A stretch of DNA of 52,325 bases from an uncultured Eubacteriales bacterium. GTDB taxonomy: Bacteria > Bacillota > Clostridia > Christensenellales > Borkfalkiaceae. The stretch is taken from positions 1-52,325 of the forward strand of contig URMT01000002.1 of assembly GCA_900549005.1 (NCBI GenBank), in the 5' to 3' direction. Both the position numbers and the translations under genes were made by a program. Positions 24,331 through 32,319 of the stretch are shown piece by piece. The first letter of the stretch is position 1; every line of letters starts with the position of its first letter. The notes beneath the pieces are model-generated. The model was given only the letters and a program-made list of their open reading frames with translations, was not told where the DNA came from and searched no databases.

Positions 24331-25614
24331 ATGAGAAAAGTCGGAGTTGCCATATTGGGATTAGGGGTAGTAGGCGGCGGCACTTACAAAATGCTGACCG
24401 AACACAGGGAGTTCTACCAGAAAACGCAGGGCATAGACATCGTTGTTGAAAACGTCCTCGAACTCAACAAGCAGAAGGCGCTTGCGCTCGGCGTGCAGGA
24501 AAGCAAAATTGCTTCCAACATCGCCGAAATATGCTCCAACCCCGATGTGGACATAGTGGTGGAAGTAATGGGCGGAGTAGAACCTGCAAAAACGTTCGTA
24601 CTGTCTGCCCTCAATGCCGGTAAATCTGTCGTAACTTCCAACAAAGAGCTGTTCTGCAAGTTCAACCACGAGCTTGAAAAGGCCGCAAAAAAGAACAACT
24701 GCGGACTCTTTTACGAAGCAAGCTGCGTGGGCGGCGTTCCCGTAATCCGCGCTCTTTTGGATAATTTGCAGGGCAACAAAGTGCTTTCGATGATGGGCAT
24801 AATAAACGGTACCACCAACTATATTCTCACAAAGATGACCGACGAGAACGCCTCGTACGAGGAAGTGCTTAAAGAGGCGCAGAGGCTTGGTTATGCCGAG
24901 GCCAACCCTACGGCAGACGTAGAGGGCTTCGACGCTGCTTACAAGCTCTCCATTCTTTCCAGCCTCGCTTTCCACACTAAAATTCCCTTCTCGAAGATAT
25001 ACAGGGAGGGCATCACGCATATAACTGCCGAGGATATTCAGTACGGCAAACAGCTCGGCTACGCCCTCAAACTGCTTGCAATAGGCAAAAATACCGACGA
25101 GGGAATAGAGGTGCGCGTGCACCCCACCTATATTAAGAACACCCATCCGCTTGCAAGCGTAAAGGACAGCTATAACGCCGTATACATCACGGGCGACTGC
25201 GTTGAAGACGTTATGCTGTACGGCAGGGGCGCGGGCGCTATGCCCACGGCAAGCGCGATAGTGGGCGACGTAATCTATTGCGCAACCCATCCCAATTTCC
25301 GCTATTCCACATTCAAAAATACGGCGGAGGCAGACCCCGCTACGAAGTTTATCGATAATTTCAAGAGCGCTTACTATTTAAGGCTCAACGCGCACGATAA
25401 AGCCGGCGTGCTTGCGAAGGTTTCGTCCATTTTCTCGCGCCACAACATTTCTGTCGCGCAGATGATTCAGGAAGAGGACGGCGAAGACGGAAGGGTGCCC
25501 CTCGTGTTCGTCACCCACCAGACCAAGGAAAAGAGCATTATGAAGGCCGTTGAAGATATCAACGCCACGAACGACATTGCCGACGTCGTTTCGGTAATAA
25601 GGGTAGTGTCTTAA
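24331..25614 (+). CDS. hom: Homoserine dehydrogenase with ACT domain
   Basis: A 427-residue enzyme reducing aspartate semialdehyde to homoserine for threonine/methionine synthesis. NAD(P)-binding ILGLGVVGGGTYKML is at the N-terminus, the family signature spans GLGYAEANPTADVEGFDAAYK around 190-210 with catalytic Lys/Asp residues, and the C-terminal ACT domain (LRLNAHDKAGVLAKVSSIF) gives threonine feedback control in relatives. ACGGAGG precedes the start. A terminator hairpin follows the stop. Confidence 0.95.
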   Translation: MRKVGVAILGLGVVGGGTYKMLTEHREFYQKTQGIDIVVENVLELNKQKALALGVQESKIASNIAEICSNPDVDIVVEVMGGVEPAKTFVLSALNAGKSVVTSNKELFCKFNHELEKAAKKNNCGLFYEASCVGGVPVIRALLDNLQGNKVLSMMGIINGTTNYILTKMTDENASYEEVLKEAQRLGYAEANPTADVEGFDAAYKLSILSSLAFHTKIPFSKIYREGITHITAEDIQYGKQLGYALKLLAIGKNTDEGIEVRVHPTYIKNTHPLASVKDSYNAVYITGDCVEDVMLYGRGAGAMPTASAIVGDVIYCATHPNFRYSTFKNTAEADPATKFIDNFKSAYYLRLNAHDKAGVLAKVSSIFSRHNISVAQMIQEEDGEDGRVPLVFVTHQTKEKSIMKAVEDINATNDIADVVSVIRVVS

Positions 25615-25624
25615 AATTTTAAGC

Positions 25625-25653
25625 GGCGGGGCATAACGCCCCGCCTTGTTTTT
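25625..25653 (+). terminator. Terminator of the coaX-hom unit
   Basis: GGCGGGGC/GCCCCGCC around ATAAC, followed by TTGTTTTTG. It ends only 3-4 bases before the start codon of the next gene. Confidence 0.85.
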
Positions 25654-25656
25654 GTT

Positions 25657-26514
25657 ATGAAAGTACTCATTGTTTTGAACGCCTATCAACGCGCAGGTTC
25701 GCAGACTGCCAAGGCCGAAAGGCTAAAAGAGGAGCTTGAAAAACTCGGCGCAGAGGTAAAGATAGTAAATAATTTCCGCCTTGCGGACGTGAAAAACGGC
25801 AATTCGATTTCGCCTTACGCCTGCAAGTGCGTGTTTCTTGATAAGGACAAGTCGGCGGCGTATCTTCTGGAAAAGGCGGGTTGCAGGCTGTATAACAGCG
25901 CCCGCGCGACAGAGCTGTGCGACGATAAAATGCTCACCCACGCCGCGCTGTGCGGGCAGGGAATTGCAATGCCGCATACCGTCTATGCGCCGCTGTGCTA
26001 TTACCCCGACGCACCCGTGCCAACAGAATTTTTGAACGGGGTGGGCGAAAGCCTGGGTTTTCCGCTGGTGGCAAAGCTGTGCTACGGCTCGCTCGGTGCG
26101 GGAGTGTACCTTATACGCTCGCAGGAGGAGCTTTACGGGTTTGAAAGCCGCAATAAGTTGCAGGCACACTTATACCAGCAGTTCATCTCGCCAGCGGGGA
26201 CCGACGTGAGGTGCATAGTTATAGGCGGCAAATTCGTGTGCGCGATGAAGAGGACGAATGACGGAGACTTCCGTTCAAACGTTGAACTCGGCGGCAGTGG
26301 CGAAAAGTTTACACCCGACGGCGAGATGATTGAAATGTGCGAAAAGTCCGCCCGCGTGCTCGGGCTCGATTATTGCGGTATAGATATTCTTATTGACGGA
26401 AACGGCAAAAAGTATCTGTGCGAAGTAAACTCCAACGCATTCTTTGCCGAGGCGGAGAGGGTGTGCGGAGTGAATATAGCAAAAAAATTCGCCGAACTTA
26501 TTATTTCAGAATAA
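25657..26514 (+). CDS. ATP-grasp ligase, RimK-like
   Basis: A 285-residue ATP-grasp protein of the RimK/LysX alpha-L-glutamate ligase type: pre-ATP-grasp domain MKVLIVLNAYQR, then FPLVAKLCYGSLGAGVYLI (ATP-binding Lys and glycine loop), YQQFISPAGTDVRCIVIGG, and the metal-binding end CGIDILIDGNGKKYLCEVNSNAFF. It probably joins an amino acid to a carboxylate, for example tailing a protein or small molecule; substrate unknown. The start is 4 bases after a terminator and has no ribosome-binding site, which is odd; no promoter is evident between, so expression may rely on readthrough. Confidence 0.85.
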   Translation: MKVLIVLNAYQRAGSQTAKAERLKEELEKLGAEVKIVNNFRLADVKNGNSISPYACKCVFLDKDKSAAYLLEKAGCRLYNSARATELCDDKMLTHAALCGQGIAMPHTVYAPLCYYPDAPVPTEFLNGVGESLGFPLVAKLCYGSLGAGVYLIRSQEELYGFESRNKLQAHLYQQFISPAGTDVRCIVIGGKFVCAMKRTNDGDFRSNVELGGSGEKFTPDGEMIEMCEKSARVLGLDYCGIDILIDGNGKKYLCEVNSNAFFAEAERVCGVNIAKKFAELIISE

Positions 26515-26521
26515 AAAACGC

Positions 26522-26550
26522 TTGCATTTTCGGCGCAAATTTAATATCAT
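26522..26550 (+). promoter_or_regulatory. Promoter for tRNA-Ser(GGA)
   Basis: TTGCAT (26522-26527), 17 bases, TATCAT (26545-26550), 37 bases before the tRNA. The same ACGCTTGCATTTT start is found at the promoter of tRNA-Leu(CAA) at 37132. Confidence 0.6.
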
Positions 26551-26586
26551 ATTATAGGCTCGGCTGAAAGATTGCCGGGCGGCGAT

Positions 26587-26675
26587 GCGGAGATGGCTGA
26601 GCGGTTTAAGGCGCACGATTGGAAATCGTGTGAGGTCAAAAGCCTCCGGAGGTTCAAATCCTCTTCTCCGCGCCA
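26587..26675 (+). tRNA. tRNA-Ser(GGA)
   Basis: Type II tRNA of 89 nt with encoded CCA. Acceptor GCGGAGA/TCTCCGC, serine-type D-arm TGGCTGAGCGGTTTAAGGCG, anticodon stem CACGA/TCGTG, loop TTGGAAA with anticodon GGA, long variable arm, T-loop TTCAAAT, discriminator G. It decodes UCC/UCU. Confidence 0.93.
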
Positions 26676-26714
26676 AAACGAGGGCGTGTAGCAAAAGCTA
26701 CACGCCCTCGTTTT
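26675..26714 (+). terminator. tRNA-Ser terminator starting in its CCA end
   Basis: AAAACGAGGGCGTGTAGC pairs perfectly with GCTACACGCCCTCGTTTT around an AAAA loop; the pairing can extend into the CCA of the tRNA (CC with GG at 26715-26716). Confidence 0.85.
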
Positions 26715-26732
26715 GGTATGAAATGTTGTAAA

Positions 26733-26882
26733 AGAAGAGGATTTGAAGAGGGGAGGTGCGAGCGAGAGCGAGCAGTTTGCGATAAAACTTATTTAAACGC
26801 GGAGTAAAATACGCAAACCGAACAGCGGACACCCGCTGTTCGCCAGCGCGTCTCCGCCACAGGAACAAATCCTCTTCTCCGC
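26733..26882 (+). repeat. tRNA-mirroring element B, downstream of tRNA-Ser
   Basis: Left end AGAAGAGGATTTGAA (26733-26747) is the inverted copy of the tRNA-Ser T-arm/acceptor; right end CAAATCCTCTTCTCCGC (26866-26882) is a 17-base direct copy. The core has GAGGTGCGAGCGAGAGCGAG, the stem GTTTGCG/CGCAAAC and the 9-bp hairpin GAACAGCGG-ACAC-CCGCTGTTC (26820-26841), identical in stem to element A but with a different loop. Not coding. Confidence 0.8.
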
Positions 26883-26933
26883 CTGCGTTATTTCTTGGTA
26901 AAAGTACAATTAATTATAAAATACGTTATGAAC

Positions 26934-26962
26934 TTGCATAACTGCTTGCTATATGGTATAAT
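26934..26962 (+). promoter_or_regulatory. Promoter for the transglutaminase-like gene
   Basis: TTGCAT (26934-26939), 17 bases, TATAAT (26957-26962), with a TGG extended -10 in front. Confidence 0.75.
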
Positions 26963-26994
26963 AGTTTATAATAAATTTGTAAGAGGGTAAAGTG

Positions 26995-27855
26995 ATGGAT
27001 TATTCTGATATTTGCGATGAATGGAAACAACAACTGCTGATATATAACGGCATACTGTTTAACAATCAGATATTTGAAAATGATTACTCTGATAAGTTGT
27101 ATTATGATTTCAATTGTGCGGAATATGAAATTTTAAGCAAAAAGTATAATCTTTCAAAGATAGCGGGAACAGGAAGCGCATTTGAAATGGCTTCACGCTT
27201 AACTGCATACTTTGCACCCGGACTTACCCATAAAGATGATTACGACAATCACATCGAATGTAACTCGCTGGCGCTGTTGGAATATAGCTTCAATAAACCC
27301 GAGTATGGAATAAACTGCGTAAATAAGTCCAAGATATTGCAGGAGTGTTGCCTTGCATTGGGGATATATGCAAGGCGTGTATGGCTTATGCCCTGTTCGC
27401 CGTATGACTATGACAATCACGTCGTAAACGAGATTTTCGATTACGGTTTACAAAAGTGGATTATGATTGATATGACAGCGAACGGGTATTTTCGGGATGA
27501 AAACAAAACTCCGCTGTCGGTTCTGGAAATGCGCAGCATATTTGCGCAAAACAAAATCTGTGAACTGGTAAAATTTTGCGATAAACCAGCTGAGGAATTT
27601 GCGGACCGCAATATGGAACAGATATTTTACAACAAATATTTTTCTAAAAATTTATTTTACATTATTGCGGAAAAAGTCAACCGCTTTGGCAACGGCGGCG
27701 CATTTTTAACTTTTTTGCCCGTGAACTTTAACGATGCAGCCCGGGACGCCGCCAACAGTGCTTTCCGTTCTGGCACAACTTTAAACAAAAATATTTTTGA
27801 TTTCAAGCGCAGTAAAAGTTGTGATATAAAGTGCCTTACGGAAAAGCCTTTATAA
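26995..27855 (+). CDS. Transglutaminase-like superfamily protein
   Basis: A 286-residue protein. A Cys-His-Asp papain-like triad can be placed as in transglutaminase-like domains: the Cys region NCVNKSKILQECCLALGIYA (about 105-124), His in YDNHVVNEIF about 20-25 residues later, and Asp in KWIMIDMTANGYF. This suggests peptide or amide bond cleavage or transfer, but the substrate is unknown. No signal peptide. Start ATG 26995 follows AGAGGG by 7 bases; GTG 26992 is the alternative. Base composition is visibly more AT-rich than neighbours and codon use differs (many AAA, GAT, TAT), which hints at acquisition. Solo transcription unit with a strong promoter. Confidence 0.7.
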   Translation: MDYSDICDEWKQQLLIYNGILFNNQIFENDYSDKLYYDFNCAEYEILSKKYNLSKIAGTGSAFEMASRLTAYFAPGLTHKDDYDNHIECNSLALLEYSFNKPEYGINCVNKSKILQECCLALGIYARRVWLMPCSPYDYDNHVVNEIFDYGLQKWIMIDMTANGYFRDENKTPLSVLEMRSIFAQNKICELVKFCDKPAEEFADRNMEQIFYNKYFSKNLFYIIAEKVNRFGNGGAFLTFLPVNFNDAARDAANSAFRSGTTLNKNIFDFKRSKSCDIKCLTEKPL

Positions 27856-27933
27856 ATTTTTTTCAAATGTATTAACCTTTGACCGGCAAGAAACAATCAG
27901 CAGAAATGTAATTGATTATTGCAAAAAATTTTA

Positions 27934-27978
27934 AAGCCGCCCGCGCGTTTGACTTGCGCGGGCGGCTTAGTGTATAAT
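27934..27978 (+). promoter_or_regulatory. Terminator hairpin with a promoter -35 box in its loop
   Basis: AAGCCGCCCGCGC (27934-27946) and GCGCGGGCGGCTT (27956-27968) form a 13-bp stem. Its 9-base loop holds TTGACT (27949-27954), the -35 box of a promoter with an 18-base spacer and TATAAT at 27973-27978, driving the M29 aminopeptidase gene. Confidence 0.7.
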
Positions 27979-28035
27979 TTAAGCGTTGAAATACTATGGG
28001 CGCGCAACAGGCGCGCCCCGTTCAAAGAGGTTTTT

Positions 28036-29262
28036 ATGGACAAGAAAAGACTTGAAAAGTATGCCGACCTGATTGTAAAGTGCGGAATAAACGTGCAGCC
28101 CGGCCAGGAGGTTATTATCCGCTGTGATTTAGACCAGCCCGACTTTGTTGCTATGGTTGCGGAAAAGTGCTATCAGGCGGGCGCGGAGCGCGTTACCGTT
28201 GAATGGAGCTATATGCCCGTCACAAAACTTTCGTATATCTACCGCACGGAACAGTCGCTTTCTGACTTCAACGCGGCGGACGAGGCAAAGCTGAAACGCA
28301 GGTCGGAGGTGCTTCCCTGCCTCATATGGCTGGATTCCGACGACCCCGACGGGCTTACGGGCACCGACCACGAAAAGATTGCCAAGGCGCGTATGGCATC
28401 TTACCCCAAACAAAAGCCGTATATCGACGCTATGGAGAACAAATACCAGTGGTGCATAGCCGCCGTTCCCGGCAAGGCGTGGGCAAAGAAGGTTTTCCCC
28501 GACCTTGCGGAGGACGAGGCAATCGAAAAGCTGTGGGAGGCGATTTTGTATACATCCCGCATAGACGACGACCCCATAGCGGCGTGGAAAAAGCACAACG
28601 AAACGCTGGATAAGCGGTGCAAATTCCTCAACTCGTACAAGTTTGACCGCCTCGAATATAAAAGCTCCAACGGTACCGATTTCACCGTCGGTCTCATCGA
28701 CAAGGGTATATTCGCGGGCGGCGGCGAAACCACGTTGGGCAGGGGCATTTACTTCAACCCCAACATTCCCAGCGAGGAGGTGTTCACCTCGCCTATGCGC
28801 GGAAGGGCAGACGGCAGAGTGGTTGCAACCAAGCCGCTTTCTTACCAGGGCAAGCTGATTGAAAACTTCTGGGTGGAGTTCAAAGACGGCAAAGTAGTTA
28901 AAACGCACGCAGAAAAGAACGGCGACCTTCTGGAACAGATGGTTAAGATGGACGAGGGTGCGGCCTATCTTGGCGAGTGCGCACTGATTGCCTATGATTC
29001 GCCCATAAACAACACGGGTATTCTGTTCTACAACACTCTGTTCGACGAAAATGCAAGCTGCCATCTGGCGCTCGGCAGGGGCTTCAACAACTGTCTTGAA
29101 AACTACGAAAATTATTCGGTGGAGCAGTGCAAAGAAATCGGCATAAACGATTCGATGATTCACGTCGACTTTATGATAGGCAGCAAAGATATGTCGATTG
29201 TGGGCGTAACCAAAGACGGCAAGCGCGTCCGGATTTTCAAGGACGGCAACTGGGCCATCTGA
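28036..29262 (+). CDS. Aminopeptidase, M29 (AmpS/PepS) family
   Basis: About 408 residues, full length for M29 metallo-aminopeptidases. It begins KKRLEKYADLIVKCGINVQPGQEV, has the conserved NIPSEEVFTSPMRGRADG segment near 250, and the C-terminal metal-site region with GECALIAYDSPIN, FYNTLFDENASCHLALGRGF and HVDFMIGS. A dinuclear Co/Zn site removes N-terminal residues from peptides; cytoplasmic. ATG 28036 behind AAAGAGG is chosen; the upstream in-frame start would translate through the terminator hairpin. Confidence 0.92.
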   Translation: MDKKRLEKYADLIVKCGINVQPGQEVIIRCDLDQPDFVAMVAEKCYQAGAERVTVEWSYMPVTKLSYIYRTEQSLSDFNAADEAKLKRRSEVLPCLIWLDSDDPDGLTGTDHEKIAKARMASYPKQKPYIDAMENKYQWCIAAVPGKAWAKKVFPDLAEDEAIEKLWEAILYTSRIDDDPIAAWKKHNETLDKRCKFLNSYKFDRLEYKSSNGTDFTVGLIDKGIFAGGGETTLGRGIYFNPNIPSEEVFTSPMRGRADGRVVATKPLSYQGKLIENFWVEFKDGKVVKTHAEKNGDLLEQMVKMDEGAAYLGECALIAYDSPINNTGILFYNTLFDENASCHLALGRGFNNCLENYENYSVEQCKEIGINDSMIHVDFMIGSKDMSIVGVTKDGKRVRIFKDGNWAI

Positions 29263-29284
29263 ATTTTAATTTGTTGTTAATATA

Positions 29285-29322
29285 AAAACGGCGCGCGATG
29301 AGTTCTCATCGCGCGACGTTTT
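29285..29322. terminator. Bidirectional terminator between convergent genes
   Basis: CGCGCGATGAG/CTCATCGCGCG with an A-run before and TTTT after (mirror-symmetric), between the aminopeptidase (+) and the methyltransferase (-). Confidence 0.85.
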
Positions 29323-29334
29323 CTATATACAAAA

Positions 29335-30501
29335 TCAGATGAGGTGCAGAACGTAAAATTTTAAGTAGTGCGTTTCGTCGGCGCACACAAGGGAAGGGTG
29401 GTCAGGCGCCTGCGTCTTTACCTCGACGCTCCTCACCGTCCGTCCGCTCTCTTTGGCGGCCTCGGTCAACATTCTTTCAAACAGGGTGGAGGTCATATAA
29501 TGCGAGCAGGAACAGGTTATAAGGAAGCCGCCGCTTTTAACCAGCTTCATACCCTGGATATTTATATCCTTATATCCGCGGTAGGCGTCCTTAACCTCGT
29601 CGGCGGTCTTGCAGAAGGCGGGAGGGTCGAGTATAACGAGGTCGAACTTCTTTCCGCTCTTTCTGAAATCGCGCAGAATGGCAAACGCGTCGCCGCACAC
29701 CGTGTTCACGTTGTCAAGCCCGTTCAAACGGACATTCTTCATTACGCTGTCGAGCGCGGGTTGCGAAACGTCGCACGCAGTCACGCTCTTTGCAACGGTC
29801 GCACAGTTCACCGTAAAGCCGCCGCTGTTGCAGAAGCAGTCTAAAACCTCGCCGCCCGCGGCGTACCTGCGCGCTGCAAATCTGTTCTCTTTCTGGTCCA
29901 GAAAGTAGCCCGTCTTTTGTCCGTTCTTTATATCCACAAGCATTTTAAGCCCGTTTTCAACTATTTCTACCTCGTCGGGCACTTCGCCGTAAAGGGTGCC
30001 CTTTACCTCTGCAAGCCCCTCTTTTTTTCGGAGTACCACGTCGCTGCGCTCGAAAATTCCCTTGGGATGAAATATTTCGGCAAGGCAGTCTGCAATAAGC
30101 TGTTTTCTAAGGTCGATGCCGAGCGAGAGGCACTGCACGGCAAGGTAGTCGCCGTATTTATCGACGATGAGCGCGGGCAGGCTGTCAGCCTCGGCGAAAA
30201 CTACGCGGCAGCAGTTTTCGTACCCTAATTTTCTGCGGTATTCCCACGCTTCGCGCAGGCGATTCGAATAAAATTCCCTGTCGTCAACCTCGTCGCCGCG
30301 TATGAATATGCGCACGAGTATTTTTGAGGCGTGGTTTATATAGCCCTTGCCTATAAACCTGCCGTCATTTGAGAATACAGAGGCGAGCGAGCCGTTTTTA
30401 TCCTTGCCCTCGATTCTTGCCACCTCGTTGGCGTAAACCCAGCTGTGCCCAGCGACGATGCGCTTTTCTTCGTTCTTTTTAAGGTAAATTTCGTATGCCA
30501 T
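29335..30501 (-). CDS. Class I SAM-dependent rRNA methyltransferase, RlmI-like
   Basis: A 388-residue protein: N-terminal PUA domain (EIYLKKNEEKRIVAGHSWVYANEV), a linking beta domain, and a Rossmann methyltransferase with SAM motif EVLDCFCNSGGFTVNCA (about 218-234), VTACDVSQPALDSVMKN, the catalytic-type DLVILDPPAFCK and FLITCSCSHYM. This architecture is that of RlmI (m5C1962 of 23S rRNA) and relatives. The exact target is inferred. On the minus strand TTGCAT, 17 bases, TAAACT lies only 6 bases before the ATG, so the mRNA is probably leaderless. Confidence 0.9.
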   Translation of the reverse strand: MAYEIYLKKNEEKRIVAGHSWVYANEVARIEGKDKNGSLASVFSNDGRFIGKGYINHASKILVRIFIRGDEVDDREFYSNRLREAWEYRRKLGYENCCRVVFAEADSLPALIVDKYGDYLAVQCLSLGIDLRKQLIADCLAEIFHPKGIFERSDVVLRKKEGLAEVKGTLYGEVPDEVEIVENGLKMLVDIKNGQKTGYFLDQKENRFAARRYAAGGEVLDCFCNSGGFTVNCATVAKSVTACDVSQPALDSVMKNVRLNGLDNVNTVCGDAFAILRDFRKSGKKFDLVILDPPAFCKTADEVKDAYRGYKDINIQGMKLVKSGGFLITCSCSHYMTSTLFERMLTEAAKESGRTVRSVEVKTQAPDHPSLVCADETHYLKFYVLHLI

Positions 30502-30507
30502 AACATA

Positions 30508-30536
30508 AGTTTATCAAAGGCGGCGTTTAAATGCAA
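30508..30536 (-). promoter_or_regulatory. Leaderless promoter of the RlmI-like gene
   Basis: Minus strand TTGCAT (30536-30531), 17 bases, TAAACT (30513-30508); ATG at 30501 begins 6 bases later, with no Shine-Dalgarno sequence. Confidence 0.7.
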
Positions 30537-30553
30537 ATATAAAAGGAATATAT

Positions 30554-30582
30554 TTGATTTTCAGGCGAAAAAATGTTAAAAT
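30554..30582 (+). promoter_or_regulatory. Near-leaderless promoter of the ABC exporter genes
   Basis: TTGATT (30554-30559), 17 bases, TAAAAT (30577-30582); ATG 30592 follows after 9 bases. Expected 5' leader is 0-3 nt. Confidence 0.7.
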
Positions 30583-30591
30583 TTATGCGAT

Positions 30592-32316
30592 ATGAAAAAG
30601 TTGCTCAAATATCTTGTAAGCTATAAAAAGGAGAGCATTCTTGCGCCGCTTTTCAAGTTTCTGGAAGCGTGCTTCGAGCTGATAGTGCCGCTCGTCGTTT
30701 CTGCAATAATAGATAACGGCATTACCGCCGGCAGGGGAGCGGTGTATGTTGTGGAGATGTGCCTGGTGCTTGTGGCGCTCGGCGCGGTGGGGCTTGTGAG
30801 CGCCGTTTTTGCACAGTACTTTGCAGCAAAGGCCGCTGCGGGATTTGCAAAGCATCTGAGGCACGATTTGTTCAATAAGATGCAGACGCTCTCTTATTCC
30901 GAGATTGACGGACTTGGAACCTCGCGTATGATAACGCGTATGACGAGCGACGTAAACCAGGTACAGAGCGGCGTGAATATGGTGCTACGCCTGTTTATGC
31001 GCTCCCCCGTAATCGTGTTCGGCGCAATGATATGCGCATTTGCAATCGACGCTTTCGCAGGCGGAATTTTTGCAATATCCATTGCCGTGCTGTGCGTGAT
31101 TGTGTTCGGTATACTTCTTGTAACCATTCCCCTCTACCGCAAGGTGCAGGGCAACCTCGACGGCATAACAACGTACACGCGCGAAGCGCTTACCGGCGCA
31201 CGCGTTATACGCGCTTTCTGCGACGAGGACAAGGAGATTGCGGCGTTCAATAAAAGAAACGCGCAGTTGAAGCGCTCGCAGACATTTGCGGGCAGAATCT
31301 CTGCGCTGATGAACCCGCTCACCTACGCGGTTATAAACGTGGGCATAATAGCGCTCATCTATACGGGCGCGATAAAGGTGGATGCAGGCACACTTTCGAC
31401 GGGCGACGTAGTGGCGCTGTATAACTATATGTCGCAGATACTCGTCGAGCTTGTCAAACTTGCAAACCTGATAATTACCGTCACCAAGTCGTTTGCGTGC
31501 GCGGGCAGGCTGAGCGAGGTTCTGGATATGCAGCCTTCGCTGGTGCGCGGCTCCGCAGAAAAGCACGATGGTATGCCCTACATAAAGTTTGACAACGTGA
31601 GTATGAAGTACTCCGCCGACGCGGGCAACGCGCTTACAGCCGTAAGTTTTACCGCAGAGCGCGGCGAGACGATAGGCGTAATAGGCGGCACGGGCTCGGG
31701 CAAAACTACGCTCGTCAACCTGATACCGCACTTTTACGACGCGAACGAGGGAGCGGTGTATATAGACGGCGTAAACGTGAACGGCTACGGCGACGATGAA
31801 ATACGCGGCAGGTGCGGCGTAGTTCCGCAGAAGGCTGTGCTGTTCAACGGCACCATTGCCGAAAACCTGCGCTGGGGCAAGCCCGACGCCACTGACGAAG
31901 AGCTGCTTGAAGCCGTGGAGTGCGCCCAGGCTGCGGACGTGATAAAATCCAAGCGCGACGGACTGAACGAGAGGGTGGAACAGGGCGGACTGAACTTTTC
32001 GGGCGGACAGAGGCAGAGGCTTACCATTGCCCGCGCCCTTGTAAGAAAGCCCGATATTCTCATACTTGACGACAGCGCCTCTGCGCTCGACTACGCCACC
32101 GACGCCAAACTCAGGCAGTCGCTCAGAAATCTTGACTACAAGCCTACGGTTTTCATAGTTTCGCAACGCACGTCGTCTATAAGAAACGCCGATAAAATTA
32201 TAGTTCTCGACCACGGCAACGTGGCGGGCATAGGCACGCACGAATATCTGCTTGAAAACTGCGCGCTCTATCGCGAAATTCACTATTCGCAATACGAAAA
32301 AAAGGAGGGAGCCTGA
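30592..32316 (+). CDS. ABC exporter half, degenerate-site subunit
   Basis: A 574-residue type IV exporter half: transmembrane domain (about 1-310, six hydrophobic segments) and nucleotide-binding domain with Walker A IGGTGSGKTTLVN, signature FSGGQRQRL and Walker B ILILDDSASALD. The catalytic Glu after Walker B is Asp and the H-loop His is Gln (VFIVSQRTSS), the marks of the degenerate ATP site in heterodimeric exporters such as TM287/288 or BmrCD. Substrate not predictable; drugs or lipids are typical. The partner gene starts 3 bases later. Confidence 0.92.
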   Translation: MKKLLKYLVSYKKESILAPLFKFLEACFELIVPLVVSAIIDNGITAGRGAVYVVEMCLVLVALGAVGLVSAVFAQYFAAKAAAGFAKHLRHDLFNKMQTLSYSEIDGLGTSRMITRMTSDVNQVQSGVNMVLRLFMRSPVIVFGAMICAFAIDAFAGGIFAISIAVLCVIVFGILLVTIPLYRKVQGNLDGITTYTREALTGARVIRAFCDEDKEIAAFNKRNAQLKRSQTFAGRISALMNPLTYAVINVGIIALIYTGAIKVDAGTLSTGDVVALYNYMSQILVELVKLANLIITVTKSFACAGRLSEVLDMQPSLVRGSAEKHDGMPYIKFDNVSMKYSADAGNALTAVSFTAERGETIGVIGGTGSGKTTLVNLIPHFYDANEGAVYIDGVNVNGYGDDEIRGRCGVVPQKAVLFNGTIAENLRWGKPDATDEELLEAVECAQAADVIKSKRDGLNERVEQGGLNFSGGQRQRLTIARALVRKPDILILDDSASALDYATDAKLRQSLRNLDYKPTVFIVSQRTSSIRNADKIIVLDHGNVAGIGTHEYLLENCALYREIHYSQYEKKEGA

Positions 32317-32319
32317 TTT

